A stretch of 48,747 nucleotides of DNA from the NCBI GenBank assembly GCA_028287345.1, contig JAQBPV010000010.1:1-48747 (forward strand), read 5' to 3'. This document shows positions 25,645 through 34,962 of this stretch, in pieces. A program made the position numbers and the translations under genes. How positions within the stretch are numbered: the first letter of the stretch is position 1; every line of letters begins with the position of its first letter. Source of the stretch: Gemmatimonadota bacterium. Lineage in GTDB: Bacteria; Gemmatimonadota; Gemmatimonadetes; Gemmatimonadales; Gemmatimonadaceae. Under the pieces are notes generated by a model, which saw only the letters and a list, made by a program, of their open reading frames with translations, ran no database searches and was not told where the DNA came from.

Positions 25645-27738
25645 TCACGCAGAATCGGCCGTCTTCAAGCCTCCGACGAGCTTCGACAGCCGCTCCGCCG
25701 CTGAGCCCAACGCATTCGCCGCACCGGCGATCTCCTCCGTACTCGCGCTCTGTTCCTGACTCGACGCTGCCACCTGTTGCATCGCGGCCGCGAATGATTC
25801 CGTTCCACCCGCGAGAGACTGCAGACGCCGCGTGACCTCCGCCACCAGCGACGTCGTCTGCGTCGACGCATCGGCAATCGTCGCCGTCCACGCTTCCGAT
25901 TCCGCCACCGCCCGCTCGATCTCCGAGAACGATTCCGATGCGAGCGACGTCGCACTCCGCACCTCGGCCGCGGTGCCAACTGCACGATCGGCCGACGTGC
26001 GCGACGTGTTGATGCCCTTCAACACACTCTTCACGATCGTCTCGGTCTGCTCTGCGGCGTCGGATGACATCGCGGCGAGTCGTCGCACCTCTGAGGCAAC
26101 GACGGCGAAGCCCTGACCGTGCACGCCCGCGCGCGCCGCTTCCATCGCCGCGTTCAGCGCGAGCAGCTTCGATTGCCGGGCGAGCTTGCGCACGAGTGTC
26201 ACGAACGAGCGGATCTCCTCGCTCGCCGAACCGAGTGCCTCGATCGATTCCGCGCTCTCCTGCACATTCTCGGTGAGCGAGCTCAGTGCGCCGGCGCTCG
26301 CGTCGAGGCCCGCGCGGTTCTCGACGGCGAGAGAACGCAGCGCCGTGTTGCGAAGAACGCCCTCGCGTGCACCGCCGTCCAGCTGCACGGCGAGCTGCTG
26401 GAGCGCATTGGCCGAGTCGGCGAGCGAGGCGATCGTTTCGGCCATCGACGTCGCCTGGCCGGAGAGATCGCTCGCCGTATTCGCAATCTCTCCTGCCGTC
26501 GCCGCCATCTGCTCGGAGCCCGCAGTGATCTCCGACGACATCGCACTCGTCTCGCGCGCCGAGCCGGCGATCGCTTGCGCAAGCCGCTTGAGCTCGAGGA
26601 TCATCGCACCGACTGCTCGGCTCAATCGCCCGATCTCATCGTCGGCGGCGGTGTGGCGGAGCTGGACCGAGAAGTCGCCCGCGGCCACTGCCTCCGCCGC
26701 TTCCGCGAGATCGCGCGCGGGAATCGTGATGCGGCGCAGGAGAAACTGGTGCATCGAAACGAGCAACAGCAACAACACGACGAGCAGCGCGACCGCACCG
26801 CCGATGATTGCCATGCGCGTCGTGTCGAACTGAGCGTCGATCGAGACTTGCGGCAGATGTGCGACCACCCGCCACCGTCCGGCGTTCGCACGCAGCGCAA
26901 CGACGCGCTCATTTCCTGCCTCGCGCTTCACCGTCACTGCCGTCGTGTCGATTCGACTGGTCGGCATGCCGCGCAGCGTACGTCCCGTCTGGCTGGAATC
27001 GGAGCTGAGCAACACACGATCGAGCGAATCGATGACGTCGATGCGAACGCCTGCGCCCGCCGCCGCGAGCGACGAAATGAGCGGCGCGGCACTGAACGCC
27101 ATCTTCAGCACGCCCACCTTGGTGCTGCCGTCGCGCACGGCGGCCGCGAGTGACACCGTCGTCTGCTTGGCTGATGAGTCGAACGACGCATCGGCGGAGG
27201 AGAGTCCATCGCGACTGGCGTACTGCCACCATGCTTCGTCGTTCTGCACGAAGTCCGAGCTGCGCTGCGAGGTGACCGCGTTGAAGCCGTTCGCGTCGGT
27301 GAGGAGAATCTCGGCCACCTCGAGCTCGGGCAGCAGGTCGCGAAGATAAGCGCGTGTAGCCGGTGACACGTCGAGCGAGCGCGTTGCATCGAACCGCCTC
27401 TCGAGCTCCGGTATGGGGCCATCCACGATGCCGAGCGCCTTGGCCCTGGCTCCGCCTTCCCTGGCGGCGGCAACGATCTCTGGGCTCATCGCGAGCACCC
27501 TCGCTTCGCGAACGCGGTCGTCGAGCGCACTTGACACGACGAGAAGCGACCGGGACGCGGCTTCGGCGACGCGGGCGTCACCTCGGATCTGCGCATTGCG
27601 GCCGAGCAGCAAGTTGGCGCCGAACGCGAGCAACAGCACGATGACTGCGCCGGCAGCTCCCGCCGAGACGAGAAAGCGCTGGTGCAGTGAAGGTGCGGCG
27701 CGGCCCTGGATCGGAGCGGAGAACGAGAAGAACGCCAT
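25645..27738 (-). CDS. Methyl-accepting chemotaxis protein with periplasmic sensor domain
   Basis: A 697-aa transmembrane chemoreceptor. Topology: short cytoplasmic N-terminus, helix ([21 protein letters not shown]), a periplasmic domain of about 270 residues likely of the double-Cache type ([35 protein letters not shown]), and a second helix ([19 protein letters not shown]). A HAMP region follows, then the signalling domain. The hairpin tip [17 protein letters not shown] followed by [15 protein letters not shown] is intact. Cache receptors usually sense small organic molecules; the ligand is unknown. The ATG at 27738 is chosen over the longer frame to 27825 because it is close to the first helix. 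It is monocistronic; no che genes are in the window. Confidence 0.92.
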   Translation of the reverse strand: MAFFSFSAPIQGRAAPSLHQRFLVSAGAAGAVIVLLLAFGANLLLGRNAQIRGDARVAEAASRSLLVVSSALDDRVREARVLAMSPEIVAAAREGGARAKALGIVDGPIPELERRFDATRSLDVSPATRAYLRDLLPELEVAEILLTDANGFNAVTSQRSSDFVQNDEAWWQYASRDGLSSADASFDSSAKQTTVSLAAAVRDGSTKVGVLKMAFSAAPLISSLAAAGAGVRIDVIDSLDRVLLSSDSSQTGRTLRGMPTSRIDTTAVTVKREAGNERVVALRANAGRWRVVAHLPQVSIDAQFDTTRMAIIGGAVALLVVLLLLLVSMHQFLLRRITIPARDLAEAAEAVAAGDFSVQLRHTAADDEIGRLSRAVGAMILELKRLAQAIAGSARETSAMSSEITAGSEQMAATAGEIANTASDLSGQATSMAETIASLADSANALQQLAVQLDGGAREGVLRNTALRSLAVENRAGLDASAGALSSLTENVQESAESIEALGSASEEIRSFVTLVRKLARQSKLLALNAAMEAARAGVHGQGFAVVASEVRRLAAMSSDAAEQTETIVKSVLKGINTSRTSADRAVGTAAEVRSATSLASESFSEIERAVAESEAWTATIADASTQTTSLVAEVTRRLQSLAGGTESFAAAMQQVAASSQEQSASTEEIAGAANALGSAAERLSKLVGGLKTADSA

Positions 27739-27810
27739 CGTGGTTCGACGTGCCTTAGCTGAAGGGCGTGCGACGAGCGGCGTTGAGTACGACGCGTCGG
27801 CGCGGCGTGC

Positions 27811-27838
27811 TTGAATGCCCCTCACACGGTACTAAATT
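27811..27838 (+). promoter_or_regulatory. Candidate sigma-70 promoter of leuS
   Basis: TTGAAT (27811-27816) and TAAATT (27833-27838) are separated by 16 bases in an otherwise GC-rich region, about 75 nt upstream of the leuS start. This is pattern-matching only; no transcript start is known. Confidence 0.35.
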
Positions 27839-27913
27839 GCGAACAGCGACCTACTTACAGCCGCAGGCGACCACGCCGCCCTGCCCGAGGTCCGAGCGCC
27901 GAGCCGTAACGAC

Positions 27914-30424
27914 ATGACAGACATCGCACCAGTTACTCCCGTCGGCGAAGTGCCGGCCGGGTACGACCCTGCCGCCATCGAACGGAAATGGCAGGCGCGC
28001 TGGGACTCCGAAGGCACCAACACGCCCGAGCTCGTCGACGGACCAAACCCGTACTACGCGCTGATGATGTTCCCCTATCCGAGCGCAGAGGGGTTGCACG
28101 TCGGAAATCTGTTCGCGTTCACGGGAAACGACATCTATGGACGATTCCAGCGTCTGCAGGGGCACACCGTCTTCGAGCCGTTCGGTTTCGACGCGTTCGG
28201 GATTCATTCCGAGAACTTCGCGATCAAGGTCGGAATTCACCCGAGCGAGCTGATACCTCGCAATATCGACAACTTCCGCCGCCAGGTGCAGCGGACCGGT
28301 CTGATGGTGGACTGGACGCACGAGCTCTCCACCACCGATCCCAAGTACTACAGGTGGACGCAGTGGGTCTTCCTTCAGTTGTACAAACAGGGCCTTGCAT
28401 ACAAGAAGAAAGCGGCGGTCAACTGGTGCCCTTTCGACAAGACGGTTCTCGCCAACGAGCAGGTCATCGGCGGCGCGTGCGAGCGGTGCGGCACTCTGGT
28501 CGAGCAACGGCTGCTGGAGCAGTGGTTCTTCCGCATCACGGAGTACGCCGGCCGGCTGCTCGCCAATCTCGACAAACTCGACTGGTCCGAGGGCACGAAG
28601 GCGGCGCAGCGGAACTGGATCGGCAAGTCGCAGGGTGCGGAGATCGTCTTCATCGTGCAGGACGTCATGGAGTTCGCGGGCAGCGCCACGGCCACCGCCG
28701 GCATGTCGGGCGAGGTCACCGCGAAGGAGCTCGAGATCCGCGTATTCACTACGCGTCCCGACACGATCTTCGGCGCGACGTATCTGGTGTTGTCGCCGGA
28801 GCATTCGCTCGTGCACACCATCGTCGGTGACGACCAGCGCAAGGAGGTCGCCGCATACGTGTCGCGTTCGGCGAAGCAGGATCTCGTCAGCCGCAAGACG
28901 AACAAGGAGAAGACGGGCGTCTTCACCGGCGCGTACGCGACCAATCCAGCCACCGGACAGCCCATTCCGATCTGGATCGCCGACTACGTGCTGATGGAGT
29001 ACGGCACCGGTGCGATCATGGCAGTGCCCGGGCACGACGAGCGCGATCACGAGTTCGCGAGGCAGTACGACCTGCCCATCGTGCGCGTAATCGCGAACGG
29101 TACCAACTCGACCGACAAGATTGGCGACGCAGCGTTCACGGAGACGGAGGGCTGTCATCTCGTGAACTCGGCCCGCTTCAATGGGCTGAGCGTCAACGAG
29201 GGAATGACGGCGATCGTCACCGAGCTCGCGGCGCGCGGCTCGGCTACCCCCGTCGTGAACTATCGCCTGCACGACTGGTGCATCTCGCGGCAGCGCTACT
29301 GGGGTCCGCCCATTCCGATCACCTACTGCGACAACTGCGGTCCGGTGCCGGTGCCGGAGGACCAGTTGCCCGTGCTGCTGCCGACGATGGAGGATTTCCA
29401 ACCCGACGACTCGGGCGTGAGTCCGCTCGCCCGCAACGAGGAGTGGTATCACACGACCTGTCCGCAGTGCGGTGGACCCGCGCGTCGCGAGACAGATGTG
29501 AGCGACACGTTTCTCGACAGCTCGTGGTATTTCCTGCGCTATCCGAGCACGGATCGCGACGATGCGCCGTTCGACCCCGCGCTCACGAAGAAGTGGCTGC
29601 CAGTGCACAGCTACATCGGCGGCAACGAGCACGCGGTGTTGCACCTGTTGTACGCGCGCTTCGTGACGATGGCGCTGCATGACGCGGGCTTCATCGATTT
29701 CGAGGAGCCGTTCACGCGCTTCCGCGCGCATGGCATGATCGTGCGCGAAGGCGCGAAGATGTCGAAGAGCCGCGGCAACGTGGTGAACCCGGACGACTAC
29801 ATCAACGAGTGGGGTGCGGATGCCTTCCGCACCTACCTGATGTTCCTCGGCCCGTATGAAGAGGGCGGCGACTTCCGCGACAAGGGCATTTCGGGGGTGA
29901 AGCGGTTTCTCGATCGCCTGTGGCGCTCCGTGCACGACGCCCGCTCGGACGGCCCGCTCAACGTGGACGTGCAACGCAAGCTGCACCAGACGATCAAGAA
30001 GGTTGGCGACGACATTCCGCGCCTGAGCTACAACACATCCATCGCGGCGATGATGGAGTACATGAACGTGATGCGCTCAGGCGAGCGCATTCCGCACGTG
30101 GCCGAAGTGACGCCGCTGGTGCAGATGGTGAGTCCGTTCGCGCCGCACATCGCCGAGGAACTGTGGTCGGTGCTCGGAAATTCGTCGAGCGTGTTCGACA
30201 CACGATGGCCTTCGTATGACGAGGCGTTGACGGTAGAGGACCGGATCACGATGGCGGTGCAGGTTGGCGGAAAGACGCGCGGGACAATCTCGGTGGCGCG
30301 GGATGTCACGCAGGAGCAGGCTCTAGCGGCTGCGTTGGCCGATCCGTCGATTGCGAAGTTCGTCACTGGCGCGCCGCGGAAGGTGATCTTCGTACCGGGG
30401 CGGATGTTGAACATCGTACTCTAG
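27914..30424 (+). CDS. leuS: Leucyl-tRNA synthetase
   Basis: An 836-aa class I aminoacyl-tRNA synthetase that charges tRNA-Leu. The HIGH motif is HVGN (62-65) in MMFPYPSAEGLHVGNLFAF. The KMSKS loop is exact at residues 615-619. CP1 editing-domain signatures are present (TTRPDTIFGATYLVLSPEH, and GTGAIMAVPGHDERD). The catalytic segment DWCISRQRYWGPPIP and the zinc-ribbon-like YCDNCG ... CPQCG are typical. The C-terminus matches the bacterial form (GAPRKVIFVPGRMLNIVL). It is divergent from the chemoreceptor gene with about 175 nt between them. Confidence 0.98.
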   Translation: MTDIAPVTPVGEVPAGYDPAAIERKWQARWDSEGTNTPELVDGPNPYYALMMFPYPSAEGLHVGNLFAFTGNDIYGRFQRLQGHTVFEPFGFDAFGIHSENFAIKVGIHPSELIPRNIDNFRRQVQRTGLMVDWTHELSTTDPKYYRWTQWVFLQLYKQGLAYKKKAAVNWCPFDKTVLANEQVIGGACERCGTLVEQRLLEQWFFRITEYAGRLLANLDKLDWSEGTKAAQRNWIGKSQGAEIVFIVQDVMEFAGSATATAGMSGEVTAKELEIRVFTTRPDTIFGATYLVLSPEHSLVHTIVGDDQRKEVAAYVSRSAKQDLVSRKTNKEKTGVFTGAYATNPATGQPIPIWIADYVLMEYGTGAIMAVPGHDERDHEFARQYDLPIVRVIANGTNSTDKIGDAAFTETEGCHLVNSARFNGLSVNEGMTAIVTELAARGSATPVVNYRLHDWCISRQRYWGPPIPITYCDNCGPVPVPEDQLPVLLPTMEDFQPDDSGVSPLARNEEWYHTTCPQCGGPARRETDVSDTFLDSSWYFLRYPSTDRDDAPFDPALTKKWLPVHSYIGGNEHAVLHLLYARFVTMALHDAGFIDFEEPFTRFRAHGMIVREGAKMSKSRGNVVNPDDYINEWGADAFRTYLMFLGPYEEGGDFRDKGISGVKRFLDRLWRSVHDARSDGPLNVDVQRKLHQTIKKVGDDIPRLSYNTSIAAMMEYMNVMRSGERIPHVAEVTPLVQMVSPFAPHIAEELWSVLGNSSSVFDTRWPSYDEALTVEDRITMAVQVGGKTRGTISVARDVTQEQALAAALADPSIAKFVTGAPRKVIFVPGRMLNIVL

Positions 30425-30470
30425 AGAAATCGCAACTGCCATCGGGAAGCACCACCACACCGGAGGGGCG

Positions 30471-31553
30471 ATGCTGCAATTCGTTCGTACTTTGCTGCCA
30501 AGCGCGCTGCTGTTACTCGGCGCGTCGCGCATCGACACGCGTGCACCTGGCGCGGTGCTGCTCGTGCTGTCGAAGGCCGAACGGGTATTGAGCATCGTCG
30601 ACCCGGCGACAGGCAGCGTGCTGGCGCAGATCCCGTCAGGACTCGACCCGCACGAAGTCGTGACGTCAGCCGACGGCAGGTTCGCCTACATCTCCAACTA
30701 CGGCTCCGGCGCGTACAACACGATCACGCCAGTGGATCTCGTGAAGCAGCAGGCGCTGCCCGCAATCGACCTGGGTGCGCTGCGAGGACCGCACGGACTC
30801 GCGTTCGCCGCCGGCAAAGTGTGGTTCACCGCCGAAGCGGCGAAGGTCGTGGGCAGCTACGATCCGGCGACACACACGATCGACCTCGTCATCGGCACTG
30901 GGCAGAACCGCACGCACATGCTCGATGTCTCCGCAGACGCCAAGCGCATCCTGACCACGAACGTCAACTCCGCGACCGTGACGGTCATGGAGCAAACGGC
31001 CGGTCGCGCCGGTGGCCCAGGACCAGGCGGGCCGCCGCCCGGTGCGCCGCAGGGCCCACCTCCCGGCGCTCCCGCTGGACCGCCACCTGGAGGTGGTCGG
31101 CCGGACTGGAATCTGACGGTCGTGCCAGTCGGGAAAGGCGCCGAGGGATTCGACGTCTCGCCCGACGGGAAGGAGGCATGGGTCGCGAATGCGCAGGACG
31201 GCACGATCTCCATCATCGACCTCGCGGCCAAGCGCGTGGTGCAGACGCTCGACGCCAGCGTGAAGGGCGCGAACCGTTTGAAGTTCACGCCCGATGGTTC
31301 GCTCGCATTCGTGTCCACGCTCGGCGGACCGGATGTGACAGTCCTCCGCGTTGCGACGCGCGCGGTGGTGAAGCGAATTCCGGTCGGTCGCGGCGCAGCC
31401 GGAATCCTGATGCAGCCGGACGGCGTGCGCGTCTACGTGGCGTGCACGCCGGACGACAAAGTCGCCGTCATCGACGTGAAGTCGTTGAGCGTGAGCAAGT
31501 ACATCGTCGCGGGGCGGCAGCCGGATGGACTGGCGTGGGCAGTTCGGCCCTAG
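30471..31553 (+). CDS. YVTN-type beta-propeller protein with proline-glycine-rich insert
   Basis: A 360-aa exported protein with repeated propeller blades (SKAERVLSIVDPATGSVLA, FAYISNYGSGAYNTITPVDL, EAWVANAQDGTISIIDLAAK, RVYVACTPDDKVAVIDVK), characteristic of the YVTN/40-residue repeat family found at cell surfaces. The signal peptide is LLPSALLLLGASRIDTRA-like, with no clear lipobox. Between blades, residues about 180-212 are almost pure Pro/Gly/Ala (GPPPGAPAGPPPGGG), a flexible or collagen-like linker. GGAGG a few bases before the ATG is a strong start signal. Its partners are unknown; the family usually has binding roles, and no catalytic residues are seen. Confidence 0.82.
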   Translation: MLQFVRTLLPSALLLLGASRIDTRAPGAVLLVLSKAERVLSIVDPATGSVLAQIPSGLDPHEVVTSADGRFAYISNYGSGAYNTITPVDLVKQQALPAIDLGALRGPHGLAFAAGKVWFTAEAAKVVGSYDPATHTIDLVIGTGQNRTHMLDVSADAKRILTTNVNSATVTVMEQTAGRAGGPGPGGPPPGAPQGPPPGAPAGPPPGGGRPDWNLTVVPVGKGAEGFDVSPDGKEAWVANAQDGTISIIDLAAKRVVQTLDASVKGANRLKFTPDGSLAFVSTLGGPDVTVLRVATRAVVKRIPVGRGAAGILMQPDGVRVYVACTPDDKVAVIDVKSLSVSKYIVAGRQPDGLAWAVRP

Positions 31554-31577
31554 CTACAGCCCGAGCTCTAGTGGCGC

Positions 31578-32141
31578 CTAGAAGCGCACGCCCACCGTCA
31601 ACGGCAGCGTGATGATCGGCCGACCGTCGGCCAACATCATGTGCAGCCGCGCCTCAGCCACCGCCGAAAATCCGGTCAGCGGAATCTCCACACCGGTGCC
31701 GACGTTGAAGCCCGGCCGAGTGCCCTCTCGAGTCGCGTTGTAGATCGCGATGCCGCCGCTGACGAACGTCTGCGCCGTGCTCTTCTGCAGACGATAGACG
31801 ATCGTGGTGCCGAGCGAGAGGAGATTCATGTCGTCGCCCGTGTGGCCTTCCTTGAGCGAGAAGCGCTGATAGGTTGCCTCGCCGCGCAGTGAATACGGCT
31901 GCCCACTGACGGCATACTCCACCACGCCGCCGAGGACGTAGCCGGCAGCGTGGTCGTCGGAGAGTCGTCCGACCGGAATCGCGATACCCGCCGTCACGCC
32001 GAACAGCGGCACGTAGTAGTCCGATTGTGTGCGCGCCGCCGGCGCCTGCGGATTCGACGTCGGACCGGAGGTGGACTGCGCGGAAGCGTTGCCGGCGACC
32101 ATGCCGGCGAGCAGAAGAGCGAAGACGTACGTGCGTTGCAT
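31578..32141 (-). CDS. Predicted outer-membrane beta-barrel protein
   Basis: A 187-aa protein with signal peptide (ending GNASAQ) and a beta-rich rest, ending in TLPLTVGVRF, where the C-terminal Phe is typical of proteins handled by the BAM machinery. Alternating hydrophobic stretches (PLFGVTAGIAIPVGRL, YVLGGVVEYAVSG, YSLRGEATYQRFSL, ALLEYRLQ-type strands) suit an eight-stranded OmpA/OmpW-like barrel. The exact family is not recognised. It is 40 nt after the iron exporter gene on the same strand and may be co-transcribed with it. Confidence 0.72.
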   Translation of the reverse strand: MQRTYVFALLLAGMVAGNASAQSTSGPTSNPQAPAARTQSDYYVPLFGVTAGIAIPVGRLSDDHAAGYVLGGVVEYAVSGQPYSLRGEATYQRFSLKEGHTGDDMNLLSLGTTIVYRLQKSTAQTFVSGGIAIYNATREGTRPGFNVGTGVEIPLTGFSAVAEARLHMMLADGRPIITLPLTVGVRF

Positions 32142-32181
32142 GTGGCGAGAGTTCTGGTGACGGAGGAGGAGCGGAAGATGA

Positions 32182-33330
32182 CTAGAGGAGCTTTCCGACC
32201 CACTCCCCTACGTAATAACCCACCGCGGCGACGCCAAGGCCGACGACGAACATGTCCATGCCGGACCGGAACACGCTGCGACCAGTGAACACCGACCGCG
32301 CCGCGCCCACGACCCAGTGCGAGATCATGGCGACGGCGAACGACACGATCACCGCGACGTTGCCCTGAAGAAACAGGAAGGGCAGTACCGGAATGAGCGC
32401 GCCGATCGCCGTCGCCGTACCGGTGATCCACGCCTCGCGCATCGGCGACGTATGCGATTCGCTGATGCCAAGTTCCTCCTGTACCTGCTCGGCCAACATT
32501 CGTTCCGGGTCGGCCATCACCTGCGTCGCGATCCGATACGCGGAGTCCGCGTCCATCCCCTTCGCTTCATAGATCAGTGCGAGCTCGTCGCGCTCGATCT
32601 CGGGCATGAGCGCCACTTCGTCGCGCTCCATCGCGATCTCGTGGGCGTACACCTCGCGCTCGCTCTGCGCCGCGAGGTATCCGCTCGAGCCCATCGACAA
32701 GGCGTCGGCACTCAGGCCGGCCACACCCGCGACGATCACCGCGTGGTGCGTTGTGCTCGTGGACGCGCCGATGACGCCGGCCACGAGGCCGAAGTTCGCC
32801 GTCAGTCCATCATTGAATCCGTAGACGACGTTTCTGAGGAAGCCGCCAGCGCCCGTCTTGTGCCACGGTTCGCCGGAGCGTCCCGCGACGACGTTGAGGG
32901 TCGTGGCGTGCTCGGCCGACTCCTTCGCGAGGAGCAATGCCTCGTCGCGGCCAGCCACTCCGCGGCCGGTCGTCCGATGCATGTCGAGGTACGCCTTGAC
33001 CTCGCGTCCCTCCTCGGCGAGAAGCATGGGCAGCAGAAATCCCGGTCCGAAGCGGCGGCCGAGAAAGGCGAGGAGGCGCGTCCGTGCGGTTGGACGATGG
33101 GGCCCAAGGGTGCGGCCGTTTTTGGCGAGCAGGTCGGCCCAGATCTCGAGGTGACGATCCTCGACGTCGGCCAGCCGGCGATAGATGTCCTGCTTGCCTG
33201 GGTCGGACTCGGCGTCGGCGAGCAGGCGGTAGAGAAACGCCGCGTCGGCCTCGTCCTGCCAGTGGTGCTCGAAGGCGTCGAGGTCGGGCTTGCCGACTGG
33301 AGCAGGCTTCGGCGGTGAAGTTGTAGCCAT
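32182..33330 (-). CDS. mbfA: Erythrin-VIT1 fusion, ferritin-like iron exporter (MbfA type)
   Basis: A 382-aa membrane protein that joins a ferritin-like (erythrin) domain to a VIT1/CCC1-like transporter. N-terminal domain: E27 and E57-D-R-H60 (ADVEDRHLEIW) fit the diiron pattern; further Glu/His residues occur in EEGREVKAYLDMH and AKESAEHATTLN. The transporter part has GFNDGLTANFGLVAGVIGAS, LSADALSMGSSGYLAAQSE and the metal-binding loop rich in Glu (EIAMERDEVALMPEIERDEL), then helices to the end. MbfA proteins in alpha-proteobacteria export iron and protect against peroxide. The start at 33330 is chosen over the longer frame, which would overlap the opposite gene. It is divergent from the PDZ gene. 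Confidence 0.85.
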   Translation of the reverse strand: MATTSPPKPAPVGKPDLDAFEHHWQDEADAAFLYRLLADAESDPGKQDIYRRLADVEDRHLEIWADLLAKNGRTLGPHRPTARTRLLAFLGRRFGPGFLLPMLLAEEGREVKAYLDMHRTTGRGVAGRDEALLLAKESAEHATTLNVVAGRSGEPWHKTGAGGFLRNVVYGFNDGLTANFGLVAGVIGASTSTTHHAVIVAGVAGLSADALSMGSSGYLAAQSEREVYAHEIAMERDEVALMPEIERDELALIYEAKGMDADSAYRIATQVMADPERMLAEQVQEELGISESHTSPMREAWITGTATAIGALIPVLPFLFLQGNVAVIVSFAVAMISHWVVGAARSVFTGRSVFRSGMDMFVVGLGVAAVGYYVGEWVGKLL

Positions 33331-33448
33331 GAATGCAATATGACATGAGGGGGAAGCCTTCCTACCCTCCCGACAACGGCGAACAGGCAACCCTGTTTCA
33401 GCGGGCCGTGTCACAGCAGTACCCGTTTCACTCCAGAGGACCGCCCAC

Positions 33449-34621
33449 ATGCGATTCACTCATTTGATTGCCCTCGCCGCGGTTTCAACCACCGCTGCGG
33501 CCCAGACGCCCCGGGCTTCCGTAGAGGCCCGTATTCGCGACCTCGATGGCGTGCTCTCACGATGGGATGGCGAACCAGCGCACCGCGCGGCAATCGGCAT
33601 CGGCACCACGGCGACCGGCACGCTGCGCGACACCCTAGGTCTCATGATCACATCGGTCACCAAGGGAAGTCCTGCGGAGAAGGCCGGTCTCGAGGAAGGG
33701 AATCGCATCGCGGCGATCAACGGCGTCAGCCTGCGTGTCAACGCGGCAGACGTCGAGGACGGCGAGATGTCGAGCGCGTTGACCCGCCGGCTCACGCGCG
33801 AGCTCGCGAAGTCGAAGCCGGGCGACGAAGTGGAGCTTCGCGTGTACCGCGACGGACGGACGTCGGCGATCAAGCTCAAGACCGCCGATTCCGATGAGCT
33901 CTTCAAGCGCACCGACTACGTGCGAGAGAGCAGGTCGGAGATGGAGAACCGCCCAGCGCTCGGCTTCAGCCTCGGCAGCACGGGCAGCCGTCGCGACACA
34001 CTCGGCGTGCTCGTGATGAGTGTCTCGGATTCGAGCCCCGCGTCGAAGGCGGGAATCGAAGAGGGCAACCGCATCGCGGCCATCGGCGGCGTGAACCTCC
34101 GCGTGCCGCGCGAAGACGCCGGCGACAGGTACCTGAGCAGCACGAAGGCGCAGCGTCTCCAGCGCGAGATCGCGGCGCTCAAGCCGGGTGACAATGTCAC
34201 GCTGAAGGTCTACTCCAACGGCCAGTTCCGCGACGTGTCGCTCAAGGTCGCGCGTGCGGGTGACCTGCCGAAGGGCTCGGGCGGCATGATGTTCCTGAAT
34301 GGCGACGGATTCATTGGCGGCGGTCTGATGCCCGCGATGCCGTCCATGCCTTCGATGCCGTCGATGCCGTCGATGCCATCCATGCCGCGCATCGCCCCGA
34401 TGCCTTCCTTCGAGCGCTTCCAGTACGAGATGCCAGCGTTCGAGCGGTCGATGGATCGTGTGCGCGTTCAGCTGAGAGACATCGCGCCGCAGATCGAGCG
34501 GATCGCGCCGCGCGTTCAGATGCAGCTGGATGCCGTGCGGCCGCAACTCGAGCGGTTGCGCATGACGGCGCCGCGCCTCATGACGGCGCCGCGGGTTCGG
34601 ATGGTAAACGTCATCGTGTAG
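33449..34621 (+). CDS. Secreted protein with two PDZ domains and a Met-Pro-Ser repeat
   Basis: A 390-aa protein with signal peptide (LIALAAVSTTAAAQ), and two PDZ domains at about 50-150 and 165-275. Each has a matching core: LMITSVTKGSPAEKAGLEEGNRI and VLVMSVSDSSPASKAGIEEGNRI (quoted approximately), each followed by RxGD-type carrying segments (KPGDEVELRVYRDG, KPGDNVTLKVYSNG). The two are clearly a duplication. No protease catalytic triad is seen, so it is an adaptor or sensor rather than a DegP-type protease. A 9-nt tandem repeat encodes (MPS)5 near residue 297, then amphipathic helices (RVRVQLRDIAPQIERIA) end the protein. Its partner is not known. Confidence 0.82.
   Translation: MRFTHLIALAAVSTTAAAQTPRASVEARIRDLDGVLSRWDGEPAHRAAIGIGTTATGTLRDTLGLMITSVTKGSPAEKAGLEEGNRIAAINGVSLRVNAADVEDGEMSSALTRRLTRELAKSKPGDEVELRVYRDGRTSAIKLKTADSDELFKRTDYVRESRSEMENRPALGFSLGSTGSRRDTLGVLVMSVSDSSPASKAGIEEGNRIAAIGGVNLRVPREDAGDRYLSSTKAQRLQREIAALKPGDNVTLKVYSNGQFRDVSLKVARAGDLPKGSGGMMFLNGDGFIGGGLMPAMPSMPSMPSMPSMPSMPRIAPMPSFERFQYEMPAFERSMDRVRVQLRDIAPQIERIAPRVQMQLDAVRPQLERLRMTAPRLMTAPRVRMVNVIV
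34337..34381 (+). repeat. 9-bp in-frame tandem repeat, (Met-Pro-Ser)5
   Basis: Five near-identical 9-nt units ATGCC(G/T/A)TC(C/G), then ATGCCGCGC at 34382-34390. The wobble differences show it is not a very recent expansion. Gain or loss of a unit would keep the frame. Confidence 0.9.
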
Positions 34622-34630
34622 CCGCCGTCT

Positions 34631-34657
34631 CGGGCCCTGTCTTTGGATAGGGGCCCG
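34631..34657 (+). terminator. Hairpin after the PDZ gene
   Basis: CGGGCCC (34631-34637) pairs perfectly with GGGCCCG (34651-34657) around a 13-nt loop, 9 nt after the PDZ-gene stop. There is no T-run, so termination strength is doubtful. Confidence 0.4.
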
Positions 34658-34729
34658 CTGCAACCATCGTCGGTGAAATGTCCGGCCACTCGCACGACTG
34701 CGGAAGCGCACAACTGCAGAAGCGCAGAG

Positions 34730-34920
34730 CTGCCTGACGCGGATGAACTGACGCGGAGGACTGCCGGATCCCCGCGGATACAGCCTCGGGCAGGCGCATA
34801 GCCGTCGCCGAGTCATCAAACTAAAAGTCTGCTGCTGTTGATGATTCAGGTTTGGTGGTTCGTGGCTTGGCAGGATCCGTGAAAATCCGGCAGCTCTCCG
34901 CGTTCATCCGTGTCAGGCAG
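34730..34920. repeat. Imperfect inverted repeat between PDZ and tetR genes
   Basis: The left arm (34730-34780, CTGCCTGACGCGGATGAAC...) and right arm (34871-34920) are inverted copies over about 50 nt with a few mismatches and one 4-nt gap. They share CTGCCTGAC, CGGATGAA, CGCGGAG and CTGCCGGAT. Similar wording recurs just outside the arms. The gap 34622-34962 (341 nt) contains this repeat and the short hairpin at 34631; I see no gene in it. Confidence 0.65.
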
Positions 34921-34962
34921 TTGATCGTTCGCAGTTGATCTCTCGCCGTCAGACCTGCGCAC

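Noticed and set aside
27851-29986. A 711-codon open frame on the minus strand opposite leuS
   Set aside because: Shadow of the leuS reading frame; no domain, no start signal.
33635-34819. A 394-codon minus-strand frame opposite the PDZ gene
   Set aside because: His/Arg-rich shadow; the plus strand has a signal peptide and two PDZ domains.
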